Below, one piece after another: positions 1-8,833 of a stretch of DNA of 64,000 bases (its first letter is position 1; every line of letters begins with the position of its first letter). Source of the stretch: Thermodesulfobacteriota bacterium (GTDB taxonomy: Bacteria; Desulfobacterota; Desulfobacteria; Desulfobacterales; Desulfosudaceae); the NCBI GenBank assembly GCA_040753795.1, contig JBFMDX010000002.1, forward strand, positions 186,001 through 250,000. The letters run 5' to 3'. The notes beneath the pieces were generated by a model that was not told the origin of the DNA, ran no database searches, and worked only from the letters and a program-made list of their open reading frames with translations. The translations under genes and the position numbers were made by a program.

Positions 1-220
1 GTGGCAGATCGACGGTGACGCCGGAACCCTTGACCACGGTCTGAAATTCGTTCTCCGCGCCGGCGGTAATGTCGTCCGCGAGAAAGGGCAGGCGGTGGAG
101 CTGGGGATCCGCCGGGGAAGGCTTAATTCCCAGAATTTCGCGGATTCGGCGCAGATAAAGCTTGCTGGGGGTACCGTGAGGAAAGAATACGGTTGGTTGG
201 TTTTCAGCGGCCAGAGACAT
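1..220 (-). CDS. Unknown protein, N-terminal part only (gene runs off the window start)
   Basis: An open frame reads leftward from the ATG at 220 through the window edge without a stop, giving 73 residues. The start MSLAAENQPTVFFPHGT is followed by a basic segment (KLYLRRIREILGI) and a proline-rich stretch. No signal peptide, membrane segment or family motif was recognised, so no function is offered. Only weak ribosome binding sequence (GGATAGGG) precedes the ATG. It lies 134 bases downstream of the radical SAM gene on the same strand and could be the next gene of that unit. The reading frame and codon use look real, but the identity is unknown. Confidence 0.6.
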   Translation of the reverse strand, partial: MSLAAENQPTVFFPHGTPSKLYLRRIREILGIKPSPADPQLHRLPFLADDITAGAENEFQTVVKGSGVTVDLP

Positions 221-354
221 ATCCCTATCCATTCGTTTTCGGGTTGCGTCGCCGGTTTCCGATAGGCACGGAAAAGCCAGCGTTGACGTGGCCATTATGT
301 CCGGTCAGCGTGAGCGGATAATGAGAATTCTGTTTTATTATTCCAAGGCGGTCT

Positions 355-1740
355 TCAAGGGTCGAATAAATCTTGTTCAGAAAAACGGGTAATCCGGCCG
401 GGGGCCGCGCCCGGCCCGCTTGCTTCTGTGGGGAAGAGGGATAGGTTGAGACGCCGCCACCGGGAAAGTTTTTCGGCCCCCGGGGGCTGGCGACCGTCAA
501 AGAAATCGCAGGTCCGGTAATAGGCCATGTCCGAAAACCAGCAATGCCGATAGGTTTTATCATGCAGCAGATTGCCGCTAAACCTTCTAAAACCGGTCAA
601 GGCGGAGAACTGTTCGGACGGATCCCGGAAACATTCCCAGTCACAGCGGCGGCATTCGGATTTTCCGCTGAAGCGGTCCGGGTTCATGCCCCAGTATTTG
701 CCCAGGTTTTCATGACCCCGGTAGCCGCAGGGGTAGGTATCGCCTTCCCTGGCGTCGATAAAGAAGAAATCCCTTCCGCCGCGGCATCCGGCGGGCGTCA
801 TCGCGGTCGTTTCTTCACCGGCGTAATGGCGGTAGAGTGCATAGAGGGATGTCAGGGGAGAAAAAACACGAATGCGGGAACGGAATTCCCGCACGGTCTC
901 CATCAGGATCCGAAACAGCAGTTCTTTCTCATCCCGGTCAAAGGAGACGATCCGGTCGGCGGCGGTGGCGGCGTAAACGGCGGCCAGATTCCCGGGCGAA
1001 CCGTTTTCCACGCTCATGGGATAGCAGGTGTTGAGCATGGTAAAGCCCATGTCGATCACCCGATGATAGAAGCGTTGCAGGCCGACGGTATAACGGCGGT
1101 AAAATTCTTCCAGATAATCGGAGCGGCGGATAAAGTCTCTTGGCTCCAGGCCGGCGGTGAAGTCGCCGCCGAGGTTGCGATTGACGCCCAGGTTGGCCGC
1201 CGGGAAGATGCCGTGTTCGTGAAAAACGGGCAGGGCCGCTTCGATGCCCGACATAAGGCCGGGAAAACCCCGCATGCGGTCGTGGGTTTCAGGATCGCAG
1301 GAGTCCACGCTGATCCAGAAATTGCGCAGCGGGGTGGCGGCCAGTTTTTCCGCCACGGCGGACACCCGGGCCGTGTCCCGCTCCCGGCCCCCGGCGCCCG
1401 GCCGCATGAAAAAACCATTGGTGCCGGTACGAATGAACGGGATGCCGACGGCCCCCGCGTGCGAAATCATTTCCGCCAGATCATCCAGGCGCAGCAGGGG
1501 CTCGCCTCCGGTAAAAGAGACGGCCGCCACACGGTTGGCCGCGGCGGCATCAAGAACGCGCCGGATGGTATCCATGGACAGGCCGGTGCGCGGGAAGGCG
1601 CTGGAAACCCGCATGCCGCAATTGGGACAGCGGGCGTTGCATCGGTCGGTGATCTGAATGATGACCTGACCGGGCAGACGGCGGGTCCATATCGACTTTA
1701 CCGCTGCCGGCAGCAAATTTGACAACTCGGCGATTCCCAT
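355..1740 (-). CDS. Radical SAM protein with SPASM-like C-terminus
   Basis: This is a 461-residue radical SAM enzyme. The cluster motif C34-x3-C38-x2-C41 (DRCNARCPNC) is followed by the SAM-contacting SFTGGEPLL segment near residue 95. A second cysteine-rich region near residues 315-375 (AGCRGG, YPCGYRGH, ECRRCDWECF) resembles the auxiliary iron-sulfur cluster region of SPASM/twitch enzymes. Such enzymes use a 5'-deoxyadenosyl radical to modify peptides, sugars or lipids; the substrate here cannot be read from sequence. It starts 17 bases after the stop of the PHP/glycosyltransferase gene on the same strand, so the two are probably co-transcribed and may act on the same glycan or lipid. The GC-rich reading frame gives a long spurious opposite-strand frame, which is not a gene. 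Confidence 0.92.
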   Translation of the reverse strand: MGIAELSNLLPAAVKSIWTRRLPGQVIIQITDRCNARCPNCGMRVSSAFPRTGLSMDTIRRVLDAAAANRVAAVSFTGGEPLLRLDDLAEMISHAGAVGIPFIRTGTNGFFMRPGAGGRERDTARVSAVAEKLAATPLRNFWISVDSCDPETHDRMRGFPGLMSGIEAALPVFHEHGIFPAANLGVNRNLGGDFTAGLEPRDFIRRSDYLEEFYRRYTVGLQRFYHRVIDMGFTMLNTCYPMSVENGSPGNLAAVYAATAADRIVSFDRDEKELLFRILMETVREFRSRIRVFSPLTSLYALYRHYAGEETTAMTPAGCRGGRDFFFIDAREGDTYPCGYRGHENLGKYWGMNPDRFSGKSECRRCDWECFRDPSEQFSALTGFRRFSGNLLHDKTYRHCWFSDMAYYRTCDFFDGRQPPGAEKLSRWRRLNLSLFPTEASGPGAAPGRITRFSEQDLFDP

Positions 1741-1757
1741 GCTCGGTTTCCGGGCCG

Positions 1758-4208
1758 CTAATTGTTAAAATAGGCGGCTTTCAATCCATCGCAACCGGGA
1801 ACCGGTTCATGATACAGGTTCCACTGCTGCTCAAAAGCCGATTCAAATGACCGGGTTTCCATATAGGACCGGGCGTTTTTTTTCATTCGCGCCAGCAGGG
1901 CCGGGTCATCAGCCAGGCGGATGATCTTTTCCAGAAAGGCGGCGATGTCCCCGGCGGGAACGATAAAGCCGGTTTCACCGTCGATCATGTTCTCTCCGGG
2001 CCCGCCCTGATCGGTGACGATAACGGGCAGTCCGGATGCCTGGGCCTCCAGCACCACGTTGCCGAAGGTGTCGGTGGTCGATGGAAACACGAACAGGTCG
2101 CATCCGGCGTAAGCCTCGCTTAAATCCTTTCCGTCCAGATATCCTGTAAACATGACGGGAAGATCCCGGACAAGCCGCTTCATTTCGTCCTGGTAGGGAC
2201 CGTCTCCCACCACTATCAGGCAAACATTGGGAATCCTGGCTGAAAGCTCCCGAATGATCGCCACCAGTTGATCCAGGTTCTTCTCCTTTGACACCCGGCC
2301 GGCATACATCAGTTTTAAACAATCATCGGTCAGGTTGAACCGCCGCCGGTAAAAACCGTTGCGCTTGTCCGGGTGAAAACAGGCCGTATCGACCCCGCGC
2401 TGGTAAAAGCGTATTTTTTCCGGGCTGATGCCTCGGCCGGCCAGTTCTTCACCCGTGGCCCTGGACGGCACGAAGACCATGTCCATCTGGCTGTAAAACC
2501 AGATCATGTACTTCCAGGTCATTCCCTCCAGGCCGTCATCCCCGGTGATCTGGCGTACGTATTGCGGGAACGAGGTGTGGTAGGTGCCGTAGGTCGGCAG
2601 TTGCAGAATGCGGGCGATGGCCAGGGCGGCAAGGCCGACCGGACCGGGAGTGGCGATGTGAATCCGGTTGATATCCTGTTCAAAACAGTAGTCGATCATT
2701 TTGAGCAGCGGCGGATAGTAAAGTTTCAGCTCGGAATATTCGGGCATGGTAAAGGTATCGATGGGCGCGAAAGTTTTAAACCCCGGCCGTTTTTCCTCCG
2801 GGCCGCAGGTGATCAGGATCATCTCCTTGTTCAGCAGGGCCGCCATTTCCGACTGCTTCCGCAGGGTCCGGGCCACACCGTTGATATCGTGGAGGGTGTC
2901 GGTGAAGTGGCCCGCCCGGACCCGTTTTCTGATGAGGGGAACACCGCGGATCCGGTCGGAAATGGATTTGCAGAGCATGCGGTCCTTGGTAAACACCTTG
3001 TAGGCGATAAAATAGGGCGCCAGCATGGTATAAAGGGCGCCGCCGGCGCCGATCATCTGAAACACGTTGAAGATATTGCCGCTGGAAAGTTGCTCCATGG
3101 TGGTGTTGCACAACCGGGCCAGGATCTCGTCGGCCGCCTGATCCACAAAATCATGACAGTGCGAAATTTTTTCCTGAGTCGAGAGCGGTCCGCCGTCTCT
3201 GACGCGATGGTATGCGGGAAGGTTTTCAAGCACCTCCCTGGCCGTTTGCAGGCAGAACCCGGACAGGGCTTTTTCCATGCTCCGGTCCCGGCGCTTTTTC
3301 CCGTCGGAGGGCGGATTGCCTCCGGAATCCGGTCGGCGGTCCGGCGGTTGGGGCGCCGGCCGCGGGCCGCCCAGCACACCGTCGATGAAACCCACGAAGC
3401 GGTCTTTTTGCCTGAACCGGTCCAGCCCGAATTTTTGATTGTAGAACTGGTAAGCGATGGAGTAGAGGGCGTGAGCCAGCATTTTCGGATGATAGTCGTT
3501 GCCGCAGACCCGGCTTTGTCCGGCATTGACGGCGGCCAGAAAATCAGACAGATCGCCTTCTTTTTCCACCAGGGTGAATGTCCGGGCCACATGGAAGCCC
3601 GAGTGATCGTCCGATCCGCCGGTCAGACTTTTTTTCCAGGGTATTTTTCCCGCGGGCTGGATGCCGTGTTTATCGGCCAGCGCGCTGATCTGCTCGGCCG
3701 TCAGATGGGTCAGAATATCCAGCAGGATGGTGTTCTGATAGTTGTCCCGGGTACCGTTTAATTCAAAATTGGAAAACATCAGCAGCAGTTGTTCGAACTG
3801 ATCGGCGGTGAGCCGGTCGTTGACCGCGAACAGGGGATGGGCCACCACATGGGTGATGGCCTCACGGTTGAGGTAGGCGGCCAGGTCATAAATGCTGGTT
3901 CGTGCCCGGGTGATGTCCTCGTGCTGACGTTCAGTGATGTCGTAGGCCAGCACATGGATTTTGCAGCCGTTGTCAGGGAAATAAGTGGTGATTTCTTCGC
4001 TGACAAAGGCGCCGGGCAAATGGGCGATCTCCAGGCTTCCGGCCAGGGTGTTGTGATCGGTGATGGTGACAAACCGCATACCTTTTTGCCTGGCAATGTC
4101 GTAAACGGTTTTCGGCTCCACGTAGCTTTCCGAGCATCCCAGTTTCTGCAGGATCCAGTATGACGGCCGGGTGGAGTATCTGGAGTGTACGTGAAGGTCA
4201 GCCTTCAT
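1758..4208 (-). CDS. PHP-domain phosphoesterase fused to family 4 glycosyltransferase
   Basis: This 816-residue protein has two recognisable enzymes. Residues 1 to about 280 are a PHP metal-dependent phosphoesterase domain: H6-x-H8 (DLHVHSRYS), D51-H52-N53 (TITDHN), a later VVAHPLF and GGSDDHSG supply the usual metal ligands. After a proline- and arginine-rich linker (about 280-320) and a helical middle section, a GT-B glycosyltransferase of family 4 begins near residue 410 (FTDTLHDINGVA). It continues to the nucleotide-sugar site (YAGRVSKEKN, EAQASGLPVIVTDQGG). Family 4 enzymes transfer sugars such as mannose or glucose from nucleotide donors on the cytoplasmic face. The PHP part may trim a phosphate before or after transfer; this is inference. 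It is the first gene of a probable two-gene unit with the radical SAM gene downstream. Confidence 0.93.
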   Translation of the reverse strand: MKADLHVHSRYSTRPSYWILQKLGCSESYVEPKTVYDIARQKGMRFVTITDHNTLAGSLEIAHLPGAFVSEEITTYFPDNGCKIHVLAYDITERQHEDITRARTSIYDLAAYLNREAITHVVAHPLFAVNDRLTADQFEQLLLMFSNFELNGTRDNYQNTILLDILTHLTAEQISALADKHGIQPAGKIPWKKSLTGGSDDHSGFHVARTFTLVEKEGDLSDFLAAVNAGQSRVCGNDYHPKMLAHALYSIAYQFYNQKFGLDRFRQKDRFVGFIDGVLGGPRPAPQPPDRRPDSGGNPPSDGKKRRDRSMEKALSGFCLQTAREVLENLPAYHRVRDGGPLSTQEKISHCHDFVDQAADEILARLCNTTMEQLSSGNIFNVFQMIGAGGALYTMLAPYFIAYKVFTKDRMLCKSISDRIRGVPLIRKRVRAGHFTDTLHDINGVARTLRKQSEMAALLNKEMILITCGPEEKRPGFKTFAPIDTFTMPEYSELKLYYPPLLKMIDYCFEQDINRIHIATPGPVGLAALAIARILQLPTYGTYHTSFPQYVRQITGDDGLEGMTWKYMIWFYSQMDMVFVPSRATGEELAGRGISPEKIRFYQRGVDTACFHPDKRNGFYRRRFNLTDDCLKLMYAGRVSKEKNLDQLVAIIRELSARIPNVCLIVVGDGPYQDEMKRLVRDLPVMFTGYLDGKDLSEAYAGCDLFVFPSTTDTFGNVVLEAQASGLPVIVTDQGGPGENMIDGETGFIVPAGDIAAFLEKIIRLADDPALLARMKKNARSYMETRSFESAFEQQWNLYHEPVPGCDGLKAAYFNN

Positions 4209-4340
4209 GGTTGTATGACTTCTCTTTGTTTCGGTTGAACATCGGGCCTGGTGCTGAGGCTAATATAAAAAAAGATAAAAAAGAGTTATGTGGTTTGGTC
4301 TAGAGGACGGTTAGTTTTCGGTTTGGCCCATATTTTCCCT

Positions 4341-4367
4341 TTGACAGAGAGAAAATCGGATTATAAT
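4341..4367 (+). promoter_or_regulatory. Sigma-70-type promoter for the lipoprotein gene
   Basis: TTGACA at 4341-4346 and TATAAT at 4362-4367 both match the consensus exactly, with a slightly short 15-base spacer. The predicted transcript would have a leader of about 95 bases before the lipoprotein start at 4468. Confidence 0.6.
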
Positions 4368-4467
4368 GCAGCCTTGTAGACAAGCGGGGGGGCGCGTTGG
4401 GTACGGAAAAGCGTTCATCCCGATTTTACCCCATAACAAATTATATTAATTTAGAAAAGGAATGGTC

Positions 4468-5169
4468 ATGAAAACAGAAATAACAACCGGGCGATGGTTG
4501 CTTCTCGCGATGGCGGTAGTGCTGCTGAGCGGGTGCGCGGTGGGAAGCTACCAGGCGCGGGATGTGAAAGAAAGCGGAAGCGTCCTGGTCAGCCCGGATA
4601 TTCTTGAGGCGGGAACCGGCGATCAGGCCCTCTACCGTTATGTAAACGCCAAGACGGATTTCCGGGAATACAGCAAAGTCATTATCGACCCGGTCATGAT
4701 AATCAAGGACGGCGAACTGGACCAGGCTGAACTCCAGGATTACCAGACCCTCGCCAACAACGCCTATGTCTATCTCAAACAGGAACTGGAGAAGGATTAT
4801 GAGATCGTCACCAAGCCTGAAAAAAGGGCCTTCAGGGTCCAGATGGCGATCATCGACGCCGACAGCTCAAAGCCTGTCCGCAATACCCTGTCCACGCTTA
4901 TACCGGTCGGCATGGTCCTGTCCCTGGGCAAGTATGCGGCGACCGGCAAGCAGGCCGGGGTCGGGGAGATCACCGTGGAGATGAAAGTCACCGACGCCGC
5001 TACCGGTGAGCTTCTCGGCGCCGCCCTTGACCGGCGGGTCGGGGGCAAGCAACTGGTCAAACTGTGGAGCGGCTGGCACAACGCCGATGACGCGCTGCAA
5101 TACTGGGCGAAAAGACTCGGCTTTGTTCTCTGTGAAATGCGGGGGAGCGCCAACTGCGTCAAGCCCTGA
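4468..5169 (+). CDS. DUF3313-family outer-membrane/periplasmic lipoprotein
   Basis: The protein starts with a basic residue and hydrophobic stretch ending in a lipobox (LLSGC), so it is exported and lipid-anchored at the cysteine near residue 23. The body matches the DUF3313 pattern as I remember it: FREYSKVIIDPV, YEIVTKPEKRAFRVQMAI, SSKPVRNTLSTLIPVG, GVGEITVEMKVTDAATGE, ALDRRVGGK and a final LQYWAKRLG. The function of this family is not known. The ATG at 4468 is preferred over the in-frame ATG at 4462 because AAAAGG at 4455-4460 is then 7 bases upstream. The gene stands alone behind its own promoter and faces the barrel gene on the other strand. Confidence 0.88.
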   Translation: MKTEITTGRWLLLAMAVVLLSGCAVGSYQARDVKESGSVLVSPDILEAGTGDQALYRYVNAKTDFREYSKVIIDPVMIIKDGELDQAELQDYQTLANNAYVYLKQELEKDYEIVTKPEKRAFRVQMAIIDADSSKPVRNTLSTLIPVGMVLSLGKYAATGKQAGVGEITVEMKVTDAATGELLGAALDRRVGGKQLVKLWSGWHNADDALQYWAKRLGFVLCEMRGSANCVKP

Positions 5170-5213
5170 TCATAAAGAGTCGGGACGGGGCCATGGGGAA
5201 CGGCTGACAGCAG

Positions 5214-5894
5214 CTATATTTTGAAAGTAAAATTAAAAAACACCTGAGCGCCTTCAACGTCGATTTCCCCGGCATCGTCATCAAAGTCAAGGCCCGTCGC
5301 TATGGCCCGGACGCCGCCGCCCAGAGAAACCCTGTCGAAAATAAACACTTCCAGGCCGGCCCTGGCATAGAGGCCGGCCGAGAGGTGGGATTCGGTCTCA
5401 TCGTCAAGGTCCTGGTCGTTTTCCTCCGGTTCATGGGTCCAGCTTCCGTATATCAGCAACGGGCCGGCGCCGGCATAGAGGCGCAGCCTTTTGGCCAGGG
5501 TGGCGGCCACATATCCTCCCCCGAAGTAGTCAAACAGAAACCACTCATTGTCGATGTCGATGGCGATATTGGTGTTCGGGGATCCGACCGAGGCGTACAG
5601 CACGTCGGTGTCGTTTTTCATGCTGAAGTTTCCGCCGGTTTCAAATCCGAACTCCAGCCGGTCTCCATATAACGGCTTTTGAGCCGCCGCGCCGAAAAAG
5701 GTCAGATCGTAACTGTCCTCCTCCAGGTTCGGCGAGTCCTGCTCCAGCTCCATCAGCGAGACAATCGCCTGGCAGTATACCGGCTTTTTTTCCCCGTCCA
5801 GCGGGTAGGCGGGGGGTGTCCACAACATACCCATCACGGCAACTGCCAGGAATGTGATGGAAATCGACCGCAAGTGCGTTATAGAGAGAGCCAT
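5214..5894 (-). CDS. Small outer-membrane beta-barrel protein
   Basis: This 226-residue protein has a clear signal peptide (about residues 1-31, ending AYPL), then alternating polar/hydrophobic strands rich in glycine and tyrosine (YGDRLEFGFETGGNF, FDYFGGGYVAATLAKRLRLYAGAGP, GLYARAGLEVFIFDRVSLGGGV). The last residues (VFFNFTFKI) resemble the C-terminal aromatic signal used by barrel proteins for outer-membrane assembly. An acidic insertion (EPEENDQDLDDETE) is probably an extracellular loop. No enzyme motif or specific porin family was recognised. It converges with the lipoprotein gene, with only 44 bases between the two stops. Confidence 0.8.
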   Translation of the reverse strand: MALSITHLRSISITFLAVAVMGMLWTPPAYPLDGEKKPVYCQAIVSLMELEQDSPNLEEDSYDLTFFGAAAQKPLYGDRLEFGFETGGNFSMKNDTDVLYASVGSPNTNIAIDIDNEWFLFDYFGGGYVAATLAKRLRLYAGAGPLLIYGSWTHEPEENDQDLDDETESHLSAGLYARAGLEVFIFDRVSLGGGVRAIATGLDFDDDAGEIDVEGAQVFFNFTFKI

Positions 5895-6009
5895 TGGTTA
5901 TTGCTTCCTGTCTTTTGTTGGTGTGGCGCTGTGGATGCTCGTTTCGGCTGGTATGGGAAGGCGGTGCCGCCGCAGCTTGCAAAAAGAGCGGTTTGATTCA
6001 TGCCCGGTA

Positions 6010-6441
6010 CTACAGCACGTAGATCTCTTCCCCGAAGGTATGGACCCAGTTCTTTTTGAGAATTTCGATAGCATCCTCGGAGCGGTCCACGCCGATGATG
6101 ACGATGGGCTGGCCGCTTTCGCCCCGGCCCAGAAAGGGATAAAGATAATGGACGTTGATGCCGCCCGCCTTCAGGGGCCTGAGCAGGGTCTGCAGGGCGC
6201 CGGGATGGTCCGGGATTTCCACCGCCAGCACCGGGTTGATCCGGACGGTATAACCCTGCCCTTTTAGGACCGCCTCGGTCTTGTCAGGGTTGTCTGAGAC
6301 AAACCGGACGGTGCTGACATCAGACCGGTCGGCCACGGAAATGGCCCGGATGTTGATGCCTTCATTGCCCAGCAGCTCGCTGATCTTGAGAAACTGGCCC
6401 GGCGTGTTATCCAGGCTCACGGAAATCTGTTTTACCAGCAT
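6010..6441 (-). CDS. Two-ACT-domain protein
   Basis: This protein of about 143 residues has two ACT regulatory domains. The first begins VKQISVSLDNTPGQFLKISE and the second NPVLAVEIPDHPGALQ; both carry the Asn/Asp-x-Pro-Gly turn that binds small ligands, usually amino acids. The ATG at 6441 is chosen over the ATG at 6459 because GGAG lies about 8 bases before it. It is the last gene of the oxidoreductase operon. In relatives, similar ACT proteins often follow 2-oxoacid:ferredoxin oxidoreductase genes, so it may sense a branched-chain or aromatic amino acid and tune that enzyme. The ligand is not predictable here. Confidence 0.88.
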   Translation of the reverse strand: MLVKQISVSLDNTPGQFLKISELLGNEGINIRAISVADRSDVSTVRFVSDNPDKTEAVLKGQGYTVRINPVLAVEIPDHPGALQTLLRPLKAGGINVHYLYPFLGRGESGQPIVIIGVDRSEDAIEILKKNWVHTFGEEIYVL

Positions 6442-6476
6442 GGACGGCTCCTTTGTCACGCGCCCGTTGTCCGCCG

Positions 6477-7016
6477 CTATCCGGCGGGAACATAGTCAAA
6501 GCCGCAGGTGAGGGCTTTTTCGTTTAACGGGATCAGTTTTTTCTTGTCCTTGAAAGCGTTGTAAAGTCCCTGGGTCAGGGCTTCCCGGGAAACCAGGCCG
6601 GTCTTTTTGACCACGGCGGCCAGCATGATCATGTTGGCGCACTTGGCGTTGCCCAGCTGGTCGGCCAGATCATTGACCGGAATCTCGATGACCTCGACGT
6701 CGCCCCGGGAGACCGGGCCGGTCGTCAGGGAAGAGTTTAAGAAGAAGATGCCGCCGGTCTGCAGCCGGTTCATGAAGCGCACTAAAGACGGTTGGTTCAT
6801 GGCCACGACGAAATCCGGGGAGGATGCTACCGGTGAGGCGATCTCTTCATCGGAGATGGCCACCGTGCAGTGGGCCGTGCCGCCGCGCACTTCGGCGCCG
6901 TAGGCGGGCAGGTAGGTGACGTTTTTCCCGTCCAGCAGGGCCGCCTGGGAGAGGTTGAGGCCCATGGAGAGAACGCCCTGGCCGCCGAAACCGGCAAAAA
7001 TCGTTTTCAGTACCAT
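6477..7016 (-). CDS. 2-oxoacid:ferredoxin oxidoreductase, gamma subunit
   Basis: The 179-residue protein opens with the gamma-subunit fingerprint FAGFGGQGVLSMG, followed by YGAEVRGGTAHCTV, both typical of the pyruvate/ketoisovalerate oxidoreductase gamma domain. With the alpha and beta subunits and ferredoxin it forms an oxygen-sensitive enzyme that oxidatively decarboxylates a 2-oxoacid to acyl-CoA, reducing ferredoxin (or the reverse, fixing CO2). The start codon is 1 base past the stop of the beta gene, so translation is probably coupled. Length is normal. Substrate class (branched-chain oxoacid or 2-oxoglutarate) is not settled by this subunit. Confidence 0.93.
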   Translation of the reverse strand: MVLKTIFAGFGGQGVLSMGLNLSQAALLDGKNVTYLPAYGAEVRGGTAHCTVAISDEEIASPVASSPDFVVAMNQPSLVRFMNRLQTGGIFFLNSSLTTGPVSRGDVEVIEIPVNDLADQLGNAKCANMIMLAAVVKKTGLVSREALTQGLYNAFKDKKKLIPLNEKALTCGFDYVPAG

Positions 7017-7017
7017 C

Positions 7018-7761
7018 TTACTTTCCTGTCGTGTCCTTGATTACGCCCAGAGGAAACACTTTGGTCATTTCCTCGTCCACCCATTTCCAGGAATCGAGAA
7101 CGCCCATTTTCCAGTTGGTCGGGCAGGGTGAGAGGATTTCCACCAGGGAATAGCCCAGGTTGTCCAGCTGCACCTGAAAGGCCTTCTGCAACGCTTTTTT
7201 GGTTTTGATGATGTTCTTGGGTGAGTTCACGGCCGTGCGTTCAATGTACACGGCGCCGTCGGTCAGGGCCAGCATCTCGCTGAGCTTGATGGGATAGCCT
7301 TCGAAGTTCTTGTCCCGGCCGAAGGGGCTGGTGGTGGTTTTCTGGCTGAGCAGGGTGGTGGGCGCCATCTGGCCGCCGGTCATGCCGTAAACGGCGTTGT
7401 TGATGAAAATGCCGGTGATCCGTTCCCCCCGGTTGGCGGCGTGAATGGTCTCGCCGGTGCCGATGGCCGAGATGTCGCCGTCGCCCTGGTAGGTAAAGAC
7501 TACCGTGTCCGGCGCGGCCCGCTTGATGCCGGTGGCTACCGCCGCTCCCCGGCCATGGGCCGATTCCACAAAATCCGTTTCAATATAGTTGTAGGCGAAC
7601 ACCGAGCATCCGGGCGGGGGCACGCCGATGGCCCGGTCGTGAATGTTCATTTCGTCCATCAGCTCGCAGACGATCCGGTGAACAATGGAGTGACCGCAGC
7701 CGGGGCAGTAATGAAAGTTGGCCCGGGTCAGGTAGCGGGGGCGCTGATAAACCTTTTCCAT
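7018..7761 (-). CDS. 2-oxoacid:ferredoxin oxidoreductase, beta (TPP-binding) subunit
   Basis: This 247-residue subunit binds thiamine diphosphate. The early YCPGCGHSIVHR segment, the cysteine in PPGCSVFAYNY, and the TPP/Mg motif GDGDISAIGTGE ending in FINNAVYGMTGGQ near residues 95-130 are all intact. SQKTTTSPFGR is also typical of the ketoisovalerate/2-oxoglutarate group rather than the long pyruvate enzymes. It sits directly between the alpha and gamma genes with 1-4 bases between reading frames. Together they form the catalytic core of the complex in the cytoplasm. Confidence 0.94.
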   Translation of the reverse strand: MEKVYQRPRYLTRANFHYCPGCGHSIVHRIVCELMDEMNIHDRAIGVPPPGCSVFAYNYIETDFVESAHGRGAAVATGIKRAAPDTVVFTYQGDGDISAIGTGETIHAANRGERITGIFINNAVYGMTGGQMAPTTLLSQKTTTSPFGRDKNFEGYPIKLSEMLALTDGAVYIERTAVNSPKNIIKTKKALQKAFQVQLDNLGYSLVEILSPCPTNWKMGVLDSWKWVDEEMTKVFPLGVIKDTTGK

Positions 7762-7765
7762 TTTT

Positions 7766-8833
7766 TTATTTGAGTCCCTGTTGATGATAATGACGGGCGA
7801 TCACCCGGGCGACTTCGCTGGGCGCCGGAATGATGCCGCCGGGGCGTCCGTAGAAATCAATCCGGCGGTCACCGTTCAAGGAGAGCCTGACGTCTTCGAT
7901 CATCTGGCCCATGTTCATTTCAAACACCAGAATGCCCTTGACCCGCTCGGCCGCCGCTCGCAGGGCTTTGTCGGGGAAAGGCCAGAGGGTGACCGGCCGG
8001 AACAGGCCGACCTTCATGCCGCCGGCGCGCACTTCCTTGATGGCGCCCTTGGCGATCCGGGCCGAGGCGCCGAAGGCCACCACCAGCAGCTCGGCGTCGT
8101 CGGTTAAAAAGGTGTCGGCGGCGGGCTCTTTTTCTTTAATCACCTGGTAGCGGCGGTACAGGCTCCAGTTGATTTCCTCCAGGTCGGCCGGGTTGGAGGT
8201 GAAGGACTTGACGATTTTCCGCGGCCGGCCGGAGGCGCCCCGCAGGGCGTCGGCCCGGACCGGGGGAACGGCCGGCGCTTCGCGGTCGAATTCCACCGGC
8301 TCCATCATCTGGCCCAGCATGCCGTCGCCCAGGATGAGCACCGGCATGCGGTAGGTGTCGGCCAGGTCAAAGGCCCGCATGGTCAGGTCCGCGAACTCCT
8401 GGACCGAGGCCGGCGCCAGGACGATGGTGCGGTAATCACCATGGCCGCCGCCGCGGGTGGCCTGAAAATAATCGGACTGGGCGGCGATGATGCTGCCCAG
8501 GCCGGGGCCGCCCCGGGAGATATTGACGATCACGGCCGGTAGTTCACAGGCCGCCAGGTATGAGATGCCTTCCTGCTTCAGGCTGATGCCCGGGCTGGAC
8601 GAGGAGGTCATGGTCCGCACGCCGGCCACGCTGGCGCCGTGAACCATGTTGATGGCGGCGATTTCGCTCTCCGCCTGGACAAAGGCGCAACCCGGCCGCC
8701 GGCCCAGGTTGGCGGCCATGTACTCGGTCAGTTCGTTCTGGGGGGTGATGGGATATCCGAAGTAACACTGGCATCCCGCCCGGATGGCGGCTTCGCCGAT
8801 GGCCGTGTTGCCATACATCAGTACTTTAGCCAC
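7766..8833 (-). CDS. vorB: 2-oxoacid:ferredoxin oxidoreductase, alpha subunit (VorB-like)
   Basis: The protein of about 355 residues resembles the VorB group usually annotated as 3-methyl-2-oxobutanoate (2-ketoisovalerate) ferredoxin oxidoreductase alpha subunit: GNTAIGEAAIRAGC, YFGYPITPQNEL, QAESEIAAINMVHGAS, TSSSSPGISLKQEGISY, RGGPGLG, QATRGGGHGDYR. The GTG at 8833 is taken as start. It overlaps the ferredoxin stop by 8 bases, and the encoded VAKVLMYGNTAIG matches the usual N-terminus. A longer open frame upstream simply reads through the ferredoxin gene in another frame. A 2-oxoglutarate enzyme (KorA) is the main alternative, since both groups share these motifs. Confidence 0.9.
   Translation of the reverse strand: MAKVLMYGNTAIGEAAIRAGCQCYFGYPITPQNELTEYMAANLGRRPGCAFVQAESEIAAINMVHGASVAGVRTMTSSSSPGISLKQEGISYLAACELPAVIVNISRGGPGLGSIIAAQSDYFQATRGGGHGDYRTIVLAPASVQEFADLTMRAFDLADTYRMPVLILGDGMLGQMMEPVEFDREAPAVPPVRADALRGASGRPRKIVKSFTSNPADLEEINWSLYRRYQVIKEKEPAADTFLTDDAELLVVAFGASARIAKGAIKEVRAGGMKVGLFRPVTLWPFPDKALRAAAERVKGILVFEMNMGQMIEDVRLSLNGDRRIDFYGRPGGIIPAPSEVARVIARHYHQQGLK

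Noticed and set aside
544-1722. 392-codon open frame opposite the radical SAM gene
   Set aside because: It is the GC-rich antisense shadow of the gene at 355-1740; the predicted protein has no motif, while the opposite strand has a full radical SAM signature.
2373-3761. 462-codon open frame opposite the PHP/GT4 gene
   Set aside because: Antisense shadow with low-complexity Gly/His/Arg content; the PHP and GT4 motifs on the minus strand are unambiguous.
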